Notes: a model not told the origin generated them from the letters alone. A DNA stretch of 64,000 nucleotides from UBA9676 sp963741615 (GCA_963741615.1 CAVUIU010000023.1:20451-84450), one strand, 5' to 3'. Shown: positions 1 through 8,783, counted from the stretch's first letter. A program made the numbers and translations.

Positions 1-356
1 CCGCCCTTGGCCGCCTTGTCCTTGAACTGGGTCATCCGGCTGGCCTCGCCGAACCCGGTCAGGCAGGTGAGCACCCAGGCGAGCTCGGCGTGCTCAGGCA
101 CGTGGCTCTGGACGAACACGATGCTGCGCTCGGGGTCCAGGCCCGCCGCGAACAGTTGCGCGGCCGCGATCCGGGTGCGCTGGCGGAGCGTGGCCGGGTC
201 CCACGGCAGCGTGAGCGCGTGCATGTCCACCACGCAGTAGACAGTGTCGTGGGACTGCGCCAGTTCCACCCACTGGCGCACGGCACCGAGGTAGTTGCCC
301 AGATGGAAGGAGTCGGCGGTCGGCTGGATGCCGGAGAACACGCGTGGCACGGACAT
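1..356 (-). CDS. trpS: Tryptophan--tRNA ligase, N-terminal part (cut by window edge)
   Basis: Class I aminoacyl-tRNA synthetase that charges tRNA-Trp in the cytoplasm. Only the first 118 codons are inside the window. The N-terminus reads MSVPRVFSGIQPTADSFHLG, which contains the class I HIGH-type motif as HLGN at residues 18-21, followed by NYLGA. A conserved RMTQFKDK segment lies near residue 108. The KMSKS loop and anticodon-binding part are beyond the left edge. The ATG sits 9 bases after the glpD stop, so the two may be co-transcribed. The family assignment is secure; whether the gene is intact cannot be seen. Confidence 0.93.
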   Translation of the reverse strand, partial: MSVPRVFSGIQPTADSFHLGNYLGAVRQWVELAQSHDTVYCVVDMHALTLPWDPATLRQRTRIAAAQLFAAGLDPERSIVFVQSHVPEHAELAWVLTCLTGFGEASRMTQFKDKAAKG

Positions 357-365
357 GGGCGCAGT

Positions 366-2276
366 CTAGTGGCCGCGGCCCCCGGCCCCGCCCTCATGGC
401 CGCGGCCGCCCATCCCGTCGGCCAGGCCGCCCGGGCCGTGGCCCGCGCCGTCGGCGGCACCCTTCCCTGCCCGTTTCCCCAGCGCCGCGCCGATGCCGCC
501 ACCCGCGCCGTTTCCGGTGACATCGCCCGTGTTCAGCACCGGCACGATGTCCGGCACGGAGTCCCTGATCGCGTCGGCGTCGGCGTCGGTGCCGGCCTCC
601 TGCGAGGCTCGCTCGGCGGCGACCCCCGCCCGGTAGTGCTCGACCTCCCTGGCGGTCTGGCCGCTGTCCCAGCCCAGCGGCCCGGCGAGCAGGCCGGCGA
701 TCTCGGCCAGGGCCGCCATCCCGCGGTCGGGGGTCTCGACCGCGATGTGCGTGCGGCGCCCCAGCACGTCGTCGAGGTGCCGGGCTCCCTCGTGGGACGC
801 GGCATAGACGATCTCCGCCCGCAGATAGTCGTCCGCGCCGGTCACCGGGCCGCCCAGCCCGGGATCGGCCGCCACCAGGGCAAGCACCTCCGGGGTCAGG
901 GAGCCGTACCGGCGCAGCAGATGCTCGATCCGGGCCACGTGCAGGCCCGATGACAGGGCCAGCCGGTGCCGGGCGTTCCACAGCGCCGGGTAGCCGTCGG
1001 CCCCGGCCAGCGGCACCCGGTCGGTGCACGACGGCGGCGCACGCCAGTCAAGCGCGTGCACGACCGCGTCCACCGCGTCCCGGGCCATCAGCCGGTACGT
1101 CGTGTACTTGCCGCCCGCCACCAGCACCAGGCCGGGCACGGGGTGGGCCACCACGTGCTCGCGGGACAGCCGGGAGGTGGACTCGGAGTCCCCCGCAAGC
1201 AGCGGCCGCAGCCCGGCGTACACGCCGAGAACGTCGTCCCGGGTCAGCGGGGTCTTGAGCACCCGGTTCGCCTGGCCGATGAGATAGTCGATGTCCGCCC
1301 TGCTGGCGGCGGGCTCCGCCTTGCTGCCGGTCCAGTCGGAGTCGGTGGTGCCGATGATCCAGTACCGCCCCCAGGGGATGATGAACAGCACGCTGAGCGG
1401 TGTCCGTGCGATGATCCCGGTCGAGGAGTGGATGCGGTCCTTGGGCACGACCAGGTGGACACCCTTGGAGACACGCAGGTTGATCATGCCGCGCCCGCCC
1501 ACCATCGCCTGGATCTCATCGGTCCACACGCCGGTCGCGTTGACCACCTGCTGGGCGCGGATCTGGATCTCGCGGCCGGTCTCCAGGTCCACCGCGCGCA
1601 CGCCGGTGACCCGTTCACCCTCCCGCAGCAGCCCCCGCACCTGGACCCGGGGCGCCACCTGCGCGCCGTAGCCGGCCGCGGTCCGGACCAGGGTCAGCAC
1701 ATAACGGGCGTCGTCCACCTGGGCGTCCCAGTAGGCGACCGCGCCGGTGATGGCCGAGCGCTTGAGCCCGGGAGCGAGCCGGAGCGTGCCGCGCCGCGAC
1801 AACTGGCGGTGGCCGGGCAGGCCCCTGGTGTGGCCGAGCGACAGGCCGAGCGCGTCGTAGACGGTCACCCCGGTGCCGACGTAGGCGCGCTCCCAGACGT
1901 GATGGGTGAGGGGGAAGAGGAAGGGCACGGGCTGGACCAGATGCGGCGCGATCACCCCGAGCAGCAGCGACCGCTCGGCGAGCGCCTCCTTGACCAGGCC
2001 GAAGTTGAGATGCTCGAGATAGCGCAGGCCGCCGTGGATGAGCTTGCTCGACCGTGACGACGTGCCGGCGCCGAAGTCGCGCGCCTCCACCAGGCCAACC
2101 GAAAGCCCACGGGTAGCGGCGTCCAGCGCCACCCCCGCCCCGACTACTCCCCCGCCCACGACAAGCACCTGGAACTCAGTCCCGGCGAGCGCGGCGAGCG
2201 CGGCGGACCTGGAATCAGGATCCAGCCTGGCCGCTTCGGCCCCTCCGGCCCTCACATGCCGAACGCTAGCACCCAC
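366..2276 (-). CDS. glpD: Aerobic glycerol-3-phosphate dehydrogenase
   Basis: FAD enzyme that oxidises glycerol 3-phosphate to dihydroxyacetone phosphate and passes electrons to the quinone pool at the membrane. The dinucleotide-binding motif GGGVVGAG is at residues 41-48, and the GlpD signature HGGLRYLEH follows at about 81-89. The DAO domain then leads into a C-terminal domain that ends near residue 570. The last 60 or so residues are low complexity, rich in Gly, Ala and His, and end in GRGHEGGAGGRGH; this is longer than the usual family end. The GTG start taken here lies just after the guaB3 stop; a later GTG at codon 8 is possible because conserved sequence begins only near residue 35. 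Confidence 0.93.
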   Translation of the reverse strand: MGASVRHVRAGGAEAARLDPDSRSAALAALAGTEFQVLVVGGGVVGAGVALDAATRGLSVGLVEARDFGAGTSSRSSKLIHGGLRYLEHLNFGLVKEALAERSLLLGVIAPHLVQPVPFLFPLTHHVWERAYVGTGVTVYDALGLSLGHTRGLPGHRQLSRRGTLRLAPGLKRSAITGAVAYWDAQVDDARYVLTLVRTAAGYGAQVAPRVQVRGLLREGERVTGVRAVDLETGREIQIRAQQVVNATGVWTDEIQAMVGGRGMINLRVSKGVHLVVPKDRIHSSTGIIARTPLSVLFIIPWGRYWIIGTTDSDWTGSKAEPAASRADIDYLIGQANRVLKTPLTRDDVLGVYAGLRPLLAGDSESTSRLSREHVVAHPVPGLVLVAGGKYTTYRLMARDAVDAVVHALDWRAPPSCTDRVPLAGADGYPALWNARHRLALSSGLHVARIEHLLRRYGSLTPEVLALVAADPGLGGPVTGADDYLRAEIVYAASHEGARHLDDVLGRRTHIAVETPDRGMAALAEIAGLLAGPLGWDSGQTAREVEHYRAGVAAERASQEAGTDADADAIRDSVPDIVPVLNTGDVTGNGAGGGIGAALGKRAGKGAADGAGHGPGGLADGMGGRGHEGGAGGRGH

Positions 2277-2279
2277 TGA

Positions 2280-3404
2280 TCAGCGCTTCGGCGGCGCACC
2301 GGACGTGACCACGACTTCGACCCGCTGGAACTCCTTGAGATCGGAGTAACCAGAGGTGGCCATGGTGCGCCGGAGTGCGCCGGCCAGGTTCAGCATGCCG
2401 TCGGCGACGTTGGAGGGGCCGTGCAGGATCTGCTCCAGGCTGCCGATGGTGCCGACCCGCACCCGCGCCCCGCGGGGCAGGTCGGGATGATGCGCCTCGC
2501 TCCCCCAGTGGTAGCCGCGGCCGGGCGCCTGCTCGGCGCGGGCGAACGGCGAGCCGACCATCACCGCGTCCGCCCCGCAGGCGAGCGCCTTGGCGATGTC
2601 GCCGCTGCGGGTCATCCCGCCGTCCGCGATCACGTGCACGTACCGGCCGCCGGACTCATCGAGGTACTCACGCCTGGCGGCGGCCACGTCCGCGATGGCC
2701 GTGGCCATCGGCACCGCGACCCCGAGCACCGCCGCGGTGGTGTGCCCACTGCCGCCGCCGAACCCGACCAGGACCCCGGCGGCGCCGGTCCGCATCAGGT
2801 GCAGCGCCGCCGTGTAGGTGGCGCAGCCACCCACGATCACCGGCACATCCAGTTCGTAGATGAACTGCTTGAGGTTGAGCGGCTCGGACTGGCCGGAGAC
2901 GTGCTCGGCGGACACGGTCGTGCCGCGGATGACGAAGATGTCGACGCCCGCGTCCACGACGGTCTTGTAGTAGCGGACGGTGTGCTGCGGCGAGAGCCGC
3001 GCCGCCGTGGTCACGCCTGCCGCCCGGACCTCCTCGATCCGCAGCCCGATGAGCTCTTCCTTGATCGGCTCGGAGTAGATCTCCTGGAGCCTGCGGGTGG
3101 CTGCCTCATCGCCCAGCCCGGCGACCTCGGCCAGGAGCGCCTCGGGGTCCGGGTACCGGGTCCACAGGCCCTCCAGATCGAGCACGGCCAGGCCGCCGAG
3201 GCGGCCGATCGCGGTGGCGGTGGCGGGCGAGACCACGCTGTCCATCGGGCAGACCACCAGCGGCAGGTCGAACCGGTAGGCGTCGATCTGCCAGGCGGTC
3301 GACACCTCCTCCGGGTCGCGCGTGCGGCGGGAGGGCACGATCCCGATCTCGTCCAGCGTGTACGCGCGGCGGCCGCTCTTGCCCCGGCCGATCTCGACGG
3401 TCAT
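2280..3404 (-). CDS. guaB3: GuaB3 family IMP dehydrogenase-related protein
   Basis: A TIM-barrel member of the IMP dehydrogenase/GMP reductase superfamily, 374 aa. It has no CBS pair, and its loop (IRGTTVSAEHV) replaces the canonical GPGSxCTTR active-site loop. Phosphate-binding segments such as VIADGGMTRSGDIAKALACG and AVMVGSPFA are present. Its ATG overlaps the guaB stop as ATGA, so the two are translated together. GuaB3 beside GuaB is the usual arrangement in actinobacteria. The family call is firm, but I do not assign a reaction because I cannot derive it from sequence. Confidence 0.9.
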   Translation of the reverse strand: MTVEIGRGKSGRRAYTLDEIGIVPSRRTRDPEEVSTAWQIDAYRFDLPLVVCPMDSVVSPATATAIGRLGGLAVLDLEGLWTRYPDPEALLAEVAGLGDEAATRRLQEIYSEPIKEELIGLRIEEVRAAGVTTAARLSPQHTVRYYKTVVDAGVDIFVIRGTTVSAEHVSGQSEPLNLKQFIYELDVPVIVGGCATYTAALHLMRTGAAGVLVGFGGGSGHTTAAVLGVAVPMATAIADVAAARREYLDESGGRYVHVIADGGMTRSGDIAKALACGADAVMVGSPFARAEQAPGRGYHWGSEAHHPDLPRGARVRVGTIGSLEQILHGPSNVADGMLNLAGALRRTMATSGYSDLKEFQRVEVVVTSGAPPKR

Positions 3405-4880
3405 GCCAGCCGCCGTGAGTAGTTCGGCGCCTCGGTGGTCATCTGGATGTCGTGCGGGTGGCTCTCGCTCAGGCCGGCCGCGGTGATCTGGATGAACCGC
3501 GCGTCCTGCAGTTCGCCGATGGTCCGCGTGCCGCAGTAGCCCATGGCCGCCCGCAGCCCCCCGATGAGCTGGCCGGCGACCGCCGACAGCGGGCCACGGT
3601 AGGGCACCTGCCCCTCGATCCCCTCGGGCACGAGCTTGTCCTCACGCAGCACGTCATCCTGGAAGTAGCGGTCCTTGGAGTAGGAGCGGCCGCGCATCGC
3701 CCCCAGCGACCCCATGCCCCGGTACTGCTTGTACTGCTTGCCGTTGATGAACACGATCTCGCCGGGGGCCTCCTCGCAGCCGGCCAGCAGGCTGCCGAGC
3801 ATGACCGTATCCGCGCCGGCGGCGATCGCCTTGGCAATGTCGCCCGAGTGCTGCAGCCCGCCGTCCCCGATCACCGGCACCCCGGCCGGGTGGGCCACCT
3901 GTGCGGCATCGAAGATCGCGGTGACCTGCGGCACACCGACACCGGCCACCACCCTGGTGGTGCAGGTCGAACCCGGGGCCCACCCCGACCTTGACCCCGT
4001 CGGCACCCGCGTCGATCAGCGCCTGCGCGCCGGCCCGGGTGGCCACGTTGCCGCCGATCACGTCCACCCGGATGTTCGCCTTGAGCTGGGCCACCATGTC
4101 GATGACCGCCTGGGCGTGACCGTGGGCGGTGTCCACCACCAGGAAGTCGGCGCCCGCCTCGGCCAGCGCCTGGGCACGTCGTTTGGCGTCCTCTCCCACC
4201 CCGACGGCCGCCCCGACCACCAGCCGTCCGGCGGCGTCCTTGGTGGCGCTGGGGAACTTCTCGCTCTTGGTGAAGTCCTTGACGGTGATCAGGCCGGACA
4301 GCCTGCCCGCGTCGTCGGTCAGCGGGAGCTTCTCCACCTTGTGCCGCCGCAGCAGGTCGAGCGCGACGTCCCTGGCCACCCCCACGGGGGCGGTCACCAG
4401 CGGCATCGGGGTCATCACCGATGTCACTGGCCGGTCGTGGTCGGTCTCGAACCTGATGTCGCGGTTCGTCACGATGCCGAGCAGGGCGCCGTCGTCACTG
4501 GTCACCGGCACGCCGGAGATGCGGTACCGGGCGCACAGCGCCTCCACGTCGGCCACGGTGGCGTCCGGGCCACAGGTCACCGGATTGGTGATCATGCCCG
4601 CCTCGGAACGCTTGACCGTGTCGACCTGATGCGCCTGGTCCTCGATCGAGAGGTTGCGGTGCAGGACGCCGACGCCGCCCTGGCGGGCCATGGCGATCGC
4701 CATCCGCGCCTCGGTGACCGTGTCCATGGCGGAGGACACCAGCGGGAGCCGCAGGGTGATGTGGCGGCTGAGCCTGGCGGCCGTGTCCGCGTCCGCCGGG
4801 AGAATCTCCGAGTGAGCCGGCAGGAGCAGGACGTCGTCGAAAGTCAGCGCCGCGGAACCGAACTTGGTCTCGTCAGTCAT
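3401..4880 (-). CDS. guaB: Inosine-5'-monophosphate dehydrogenase, frameshifted
   Basis: Catalyses the NAD-dependent step from IMP to XMP in guanine nucleotide synthesis. The N-terminus (GSAALTFDDVLLLPAHSEIL) and the CBS pair at about residues 95-205 are intact, as is the barrel up to VKVGVGPG. The frame then breaks at about 3970-3971: an extra base within GGGTTCGACC moves translation out of frame inside the active-site loop. Dropping one base restores GPGSTCTTR with the catalytic Cys and the rest of the enzyme (VVAGVGVPQVTAI to PNYSRRLA), giving about 492 aa, the normal length. The stop overlaps the guaB3 start. Conservation on both sides favours a sequencing indel or very recent mutation over a decayed gene. 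Confidence 0.88.
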
Positions 4881-5083
4881 GGCACCTTCCGGGAGGGAGT
4901 CCGGGTCCCGCCAGTCTAGTGACGCGCGGCAGCAGGCGGCTCGCGTCCTGCGCGGCCGCGGCGGCGCAAGTCCTACGCAGCTGCTGCGGCGCGCGTCCTA
5001 CGCGGCCGCGGCACCTGGACCCCGGGTTTCATGGCGGGCCCTGCTGGTGGGCTGGTGGGCTGGTGGGCTGGCTGGCAGCGGGT

Positions 5084-5425
5084 CTACCAGCCGAGTTCGG
5101 TGAGGCGGGCGTCGCTGATGCCGAAATGGTGGCCGACCTCATGCACGACAGTCCGGCGTACCTGGTCGATGACCTCGTCCCCGGTGCGGCAGACGGCACA
5201 GATCGCGAGCCGGTAGATGGTGATCCGGTCCGGCAGTACCCCGGCATAGCCGGTCGTGCGGCTGGTGAGCGGGATCCCCTGGTAGAGCCCGAGCAGGCCG
5301 GGTGGCCCCGGCCCGTGCTCGACCGTGACCGCAACGTTGCTCATCAGGCGGCCCAGTTCCTCCGGCAGCCCGTCGAGCGCCGCGCCGACCATCTCCTCGA
5401 ACCGGGCCGGCTCCACCTCGATCAT
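5084..5425 (-). CDS. Small zincin-like metallopeptidase family protein
   Basis: A 113-aa protein with the zinc-protease motif HEVGHHFG at residues 95-102, in which H95, E96 and H99 form HExxH. Short single-domain proteins of this kind belong to the actinobacterial zincin-like family often labelled metallopeptidase family protein. The N-terminal half contains a TGYAGVLPDRITIYR segment that usually precedes the motif. No signal peptide or membrane segment is seen, so it is probably cytosolic. It sits between guaB and the anti-sigma/sigma pair, in the same orientation. The substrate is unknown. Confidence 0.85.
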   Translation of the reverse strand: MIEVEPARFEEMVGAALDGLPEELGRLMSNVAVTVEHGPGPPGLLGLYQGIPLTSRTTGYAGVLPDRITIYRLAICAVCRTGDEVIDQVRRTVVHEVGHHFGISDARLTELGW

Positions 5426-5445
5426 GAGCCCATTGTGTCGGGCCC

Positions 5446-5505
5446 CGGCTCACCGGCCCGTGCTCACCAGGCCCGTGCTCACCAGCCCCGTGCTCACCGG
5501 TCCCG
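5446..5505. repeat. 15-bp tandem repeat, about four copies
   Basis: Four consecutive units close to tgctcaccaggcccg, with small differences (ggctcaccggcccg, tgctcaccaggcccg, tgctcaccagccccg, tgctcaccggtcccg). The array lies in the roughly 100-base gap between the metallopeptidase start and the stop of the putative anti-sigma gene. It is not in a recognised coding frame and may simply be a GC-rich microsatellite. Confidence 0.7.
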
Positions 5506-5523
5506 CGCCCCGGGAGGCCGTGC

Positions 5524-6108
5524 TCAGCGCGGGCGGCGGGCGTCCGGGGGGCCAGGACGGCCGGTGACCGGCGGCCGCCACCCCCAGCCGGCTGGCTCCC
5601 TGGCCGCGTTCCGCGCCCCAGCGGGCAGGCGGCCGAGCCTGGCGAGCATGCCTGCCAGCGCGAATCCCGTACTGCCGGCAGCCCCGGCCACCGTGGCGAC
5701 CGTCGCGGCCACGGCGGCGACGTGTACCCAGGCGCCGGCCGGAGACGGCCGCGCCTCGGCGGGCCCGGCCGCCGCGCCGACTATGGCGACGCCAGCCATC
5801 GCCACGCCGGCCGCCGCGGCGGCCCGCACGGTCCTGGATCTGGCCAGGGCGGCAGGGATGGCGGCGACACCGGCCTCCTGGGAGTCGACGTCAGCGGCCA
5901 GGACGCTCAGCGCCGCGATCGCCGGATCTCCCAGCGCGTGGGGCCGGAGCAGGCGCCGGGCCCCGAGCAGGTTGATGATCGCTTCCGAGCGCCGGATCGC
6001 GCCCAGGTCCACGGCCGGGTTTCCTGGCTCGCCGCGGGCATCCGGATGCAGCGTAAACACCATGTCCGGTGTCACGCTCGGCGCCCCTGGTCCGCGCCCG
6101 GTGATCAC
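5524..6108 (-). CDS. Putative membrane anti-sigma factor (RsdA-like position)
   Basis: A 194-aa protein encoded immediately downstream of a sigma factor; its GTG overlaps the sigma stop as GTGA. The N-terminal half is soluble and contains a LRPHALGDPAIAALSVLAAD segment. Two Ala/Val-rich hydrophobic stretches at about residues 94-120 and 125-155 could be membrane helices, followed by a basic Arg/Pro tail. In mycobacteria the sigD gene near guaB2 is followed by the anti-sigma factor RsdA in the same position. By position and topology this is likely the cognate anti-sigma factor; sequence similarity alone is weak, so the call is inferential. Confidence 0.55.
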   Translation of the reverse strand: MITGRGPGAPSVTPDMVFTLHPDARGEPGNPAVDLGAIRRSEAIINLLGARRLLRPHALGDPAIAALSVLAADVDSQEAGVAAIPAALARSRTVRAAAAAGVAMAGVAIVGAAAGPAEARPSPAGAWVHVAAVAATVATVAGAAGSTGFALAGMLARLGRLPAGARNAAREPAGWGWRPPVTGRPGPPDARRPR

Positions 6109-6911
6109 GCAATCGACTCCTCGACCGCGAACGCGCGGAGCCTGGCCAGGGCCCGGTGCTGGGCGACGCGAACCGCTCCTGCCGACATGCCCAGTACATT
6201 ACCCGTCTCTTCCGCCGACAGTCCGGTCACAACCCGTAGTATCAGCAGCTCACGGAGGTGGCCCGGCAGCCGGGCGAGCAGCGCCCTGGCTCGCTCCGCC
6301 TCGAGGTAGGCCACCACTGTCTCCTCGGGCCCGGGCTGTTCATCGGGTCCATCGGGCAGGTCTTCGGTGGGCACCGCCAGCCTCGCGGCGCTGCGGACGG
6401 CATCGGCCACTTTATGCGAGGCAATGCCGAACACGAATGACGCAAAAGGCCGCCCCATGTCCCGATAACGGGGAAGCGCGGAAAGGACGGCGATGCACAC
6501 CTCCTGTGCCACATCGTCCGCGACATGGTAATGACCGGCAGCTCGCCCCAGACGCGCCCGGCAGTACCGGACAATCATCGGCCGGATATGTTCCAGCAAT
6601 GACTCGATCGCGGCCGGCTGGCCGCGGGCGGCCCGGCTGGTGAGATCGCGGAGCCCGGCCCCGTCGGCCCGGCCGCTGGCCGCCGCGCGGGCCGCATCGG
6701 CACTGGCGCCGGTGGCGGCGCGGACCGTGTTGACCCGGGGGCTGACGGCCGCAGCGGCACCGCCGGCCCTGGCCCTGGCGGCCACATGCCCCGCGTATAC
6801 CCCATCACCGGCGCTGGCCCAGCCTGCCGTGCCAGGCCTGCTGCGCGCCCTGGCACGGTCCGGAGCCCATCCCTCGCCCGCTACCGACCGTATGAAGCAT
6901 CCCTCCGTCAC
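6105..6911 (-). CDS. RNA polymerase sigma-70 family factor, ShbA/SigD type
   Basis: ECF-like sigma factor. Region 2 is at about residues 104-178 (with DDVAQEVCIAVLSALPRYRD and the promoter-melting segment FASFVFGIASHKVADAVR). Region 4 is at about 213-261 and ends in a helix-turn-helix, LSAEETGNVLGMSAGAVRVA. Its position next to guaB and groEL matches ShbA in streptomycetes and SigD in mycobacteria. The reading frame gives 268 aa, but family members are about 190-200 aa. The first 60 or more residues are Ala/Arg-rich and unconserved, so the true start is probably downstream, for example at a GTG near codon 60. The upstream region carries several dyads, described separately. Confidence 0.87.
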   Translation of the reverse strand: MTEGCFIRSVAGEGWAPDRARARSRPGTAGWASAGDGVYAGHVAARARAGGAAAAVSPRVNTVRAATGASADAARAAASGRADGAGLRDLTSRAARGQPAAIESLLEHIRPMIVRYCRARLGRAAGHYHVADDVAQEVCIAVLSALPRYRDMGRPFASFVFGIASHKVADAVRSAARLAVPTEDLPDGPDEQPGPEETVVAYLEAERARALLARLPGHLRELLILRVVTGLSAEETGNVLGMSAGAVRVAQHRALARLRAFAVEESIA

Positions 6912-6967
6912 GACAGCATGATGCCCACGTTAACGGGGGGTGCCTTCATCGAGGCAGGCAACAGAAA

Positions 6968-6985
6968 GGTCACATTGATGTGACC
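6968..6985. promoter_or_regulatory. Operator-like perfect dyad upstream of the sigma gene
   Basis: GGTCACAT-TG-ATGTGACC: two 8-base arms that are exact inverted repeats around a 2-base centre. It lies 57 bases before the first possible start of the sigma-factor gene and downstream of groEL. A short spacer and long GTCACA arms suit a dimeric helix-turn-helix regulator better than a terminator. The binding protein is unknown. Confidence 0.5.
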
Positions 6986-7003
6986 CCAGCGCCTCCACCG
7001 TAC

Positions 7004-7047
7004 ACAAATTACAGCGAGTAATCAAAAGATTACTCGCTGTAATTTGT
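7004..7047. terminator. 20-bp AT-rich perfect palindrome downstream of groEL (terminator and/or operator)
   Basis: Two exact 20-base arms separated by AAAA, starting 12 bases after the groEL stop. It is strikingly AT-rich for this DNA. A run of T follows the hairpin on the plus strand, not on the minus strand. Each arm also contains its own dyad, ATTAC-N5-GTAAT, at 7008-7022 and 7029-7043, with centres 21 bases apart. The hairpin would stop groEL transcripts, while the paired inner dyads look like a double operator for the sigma gene downstream. Both roles are possible. Confidence 0.65.
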
Positions 7048-7058
7048 TTTAGCCCAGG

Positions 7059-8684
7059 TCAGTGGGCGTGGCCATGGCTGTGTCCATGACCTTGCCCGTC
7101 CGCCGCCGCTTCCTTTTCCGGCTTTTCGGCCACAAGCGCCTCTGTGGTGAGGAGCATGCCGGCGATGGAGGCCGCGTTCTGCACCGCGGAACGGGTCACC
7201 TTGACCGGGTCGATCACACCCTGCTTCATCAGGTCGCCGTAGGCCAGCGTGGTCGCGTTGAAGCCCTGGCCGCGGCCGAGCGCGGCCACCTTCTCGACCA
7301 CGACGCCGCCCTCCTGGCCCGCGTTCTCGGCGATCCAGTAGGTCGGAGCGTTCAGCGCGGTACGCACCACGCGGACGCCGGTCGCCTCGTCCCCGGTCAT
7401 GCCGAGGTCACCGAGCTCGGCAGCGGTGTGCACGAGAGCGCTGCCGCCGCCGGGGATGATGCCCTCCTCGATCGCTGCGCGGGTCGCGGAGATCGCGTCC
7501 TCCAGCCGGTGCTTCTTCTCCTTCAGCTCGACCTCGGTCGCTGCGCCGACCCGGAGCACGCAGACGCCGCCGGACAGCTTGGCGACGCGTTCCTGCAGCT
7601 TCTCCCGGTCCCAGTCGGAGTCGGTGTTCTCGATCTCGGACCGCAGCTGCCGGACCCGGTCCGCGATCGCCTCGGTGTCGCCGGCCCCGTCCACGATCGT
7701 GGTGGTGTCCTTGGTGACGACGATGCGGCGGGCCTTGCCCAGGCCCTCGAGTCCGACCATTTCCAGCTTGAGCCCGAGTTCCTCACTGACCACCTCGCCG
7801 CCGGTGAGCACCCCCATGTCGGCCAGCATGGCCTTGCGCCGCTCGCCGAACCCGGGCGCCTTGACCGCGACGACCGCGAGCAGCCCGCGGATCCTGTTCA
7901 CGACCAGGGTCGACAGCGCCTCGCCCTCGACATCCTCGGCGACCACCAGCAGCGGCTTCTTGGCCTGCGCGATCTTCTCGAGCAGCGGCAGGAAGTCGGC
8001 CATCGAGGAGATCTTGGCGGTGTGGAGCAGCACGTAGGCGTCCTCCAGGACCGCTTCCATCCGGTCCTGGTCGGTGATGAAGTACGGCGAGATGTAGCCC
8101 TTGTCGAACTGCATGCCCTCGGTGAACTCGAGCTCGAGTCCCATGGTCGGCGACTCCTCGACGGTGATGACACCGTCCTTGCCGACCTTGTCGAAGGCCT
8201 CCGCGATCACGTCGCCGATCTGGCTGTCCTGGGCCGAGACCGTCGCCACATGCGCGATCTCCTTCTGCTCGCCCACCTCGCGGGCGGCCTTGAGCAGCAG
8301 GTCCGACACGGCGGTGGCGGCTGCGTCCATGCCGCGCTTGAGCGCGATCGGGTTCGCCCCCGCGGTGACGCTGCGCCGGCCCTCGCGGACCATCGCCTGC
8401 GCGAGCACGGTCGCCGTGGTGGTGCCGTCGCCCGCGATGTCGTTGGTCTTGGTGGCTACTTCCTTGGCGAGCTGGGCGCCAAGGTTCTCATACGGGTCCT
8501 CAAGCTCCACCTCGCGAGCGACGGTGACCCCGTCGTTCGTGATCGTGGGAGCGCCCCACTTCTTGTCGATGACGACGTTGCGGCCGCGCGGCCCCAGCGT
8601 CACCTTCACGGCGTCCGCGAGCCTGTTCACGCCGCGCTCAAGTGCGCGCCGCGCCTCCTCGTCGAACTCCAGCATCTTGGCCAT
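7059..8684 (-). CDS. groL: 60-kDa chaperonin GroEL
   Basis: ATP-driven double-ring chaperonin, 541 aa. The ATP site reads AGDGTTTATVLAQ at about residues 84-96, and VNRIRGLLAVVAVKAPGFG marks the apical domain. The C-terminus ends in GQGHGHSHGHAH rather than the GGM repeats of classic GroEL, as in actinobacterial GroEL1-type proteins that sit next to groES. The ATG at 8684 (MAKMLEFDEEARRAL) has an AGAGGTGG ribosome-binding site; a GTG two codons upstream is less likely. It lies downstream of groES, with a strong hairpin between them. Confidence 0.98.
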   Translation of the reverse strand: MAKMLEFDEEARRALERGVNRLADAVKVTLGPRGRNVVIDKKWGAPTITNDGVTVAREVELEDPYENLGAQLAKEVATKTNDIAGDGTTTATVLAQAMVREGRRSVTAGANPIALKRGMDAAATAVSDLLLKAAREVGEQKEIAHVATVSAQDSQIGDVIAEAFDKVGKDGVITVEESPTMGLELEFTEGMQFDKGYISPYFITDQDRMEAVLEDAYVLLHTAKISSMADFLPLLEKIAQAKKPLLVVAEDVEGEALSTLVVNRIRGLLAVVAVKAPGFGERRKAMLADMGVLTGGEVVSEELGLKLEMVGLEGLGKARRIVVTKDTTTIVDGAGDTEAIADRVRQLRSEIENTDSDWDREKLQERVAKLSGGVCVLRVGAATEVELKEKKHRLEDAISATRAAIEEGIIPGGGSALVHTAAELGDLGMTGDEATGVRVVRTALNAPTYWIAENAGQEGGVVVEKVAALGRGQGFNATTLAYGDLMKQGVIDPVKVTRSAVQNAASIAGMLLTTEALVAEKPEKEAAADGQGHGHSHGHAH

Positions 8685-8736
8685 GACCACCTCTGATTAC
8701 GTCTTGACGGGCCGGTATGGCAGCCGCCGGGTTCTC

Positions 8737-8783
8737 GTGCCACCGCCCCGGGCGCCTCAGAGGCGCCCGGGGCGGTATGGCAC
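8737..8783 (-). promoter_or_regulatory. Strong intercistronic hairpin between groES and groEL
   Basis: Nearly perfect inverted repeat: GTGCCA plus a 15-base GC-rich arm (8743-8757), a 3-base CAG loop, the exact 15-base complement (8761-8775), a TA bulge and TGGCAC. No T run follows it. In the groES-groEL transcript it could act as a partial terminator, a processing site or an RNA-stability element that sets the GroES to GroEL ratio. Confidence 0.6.
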
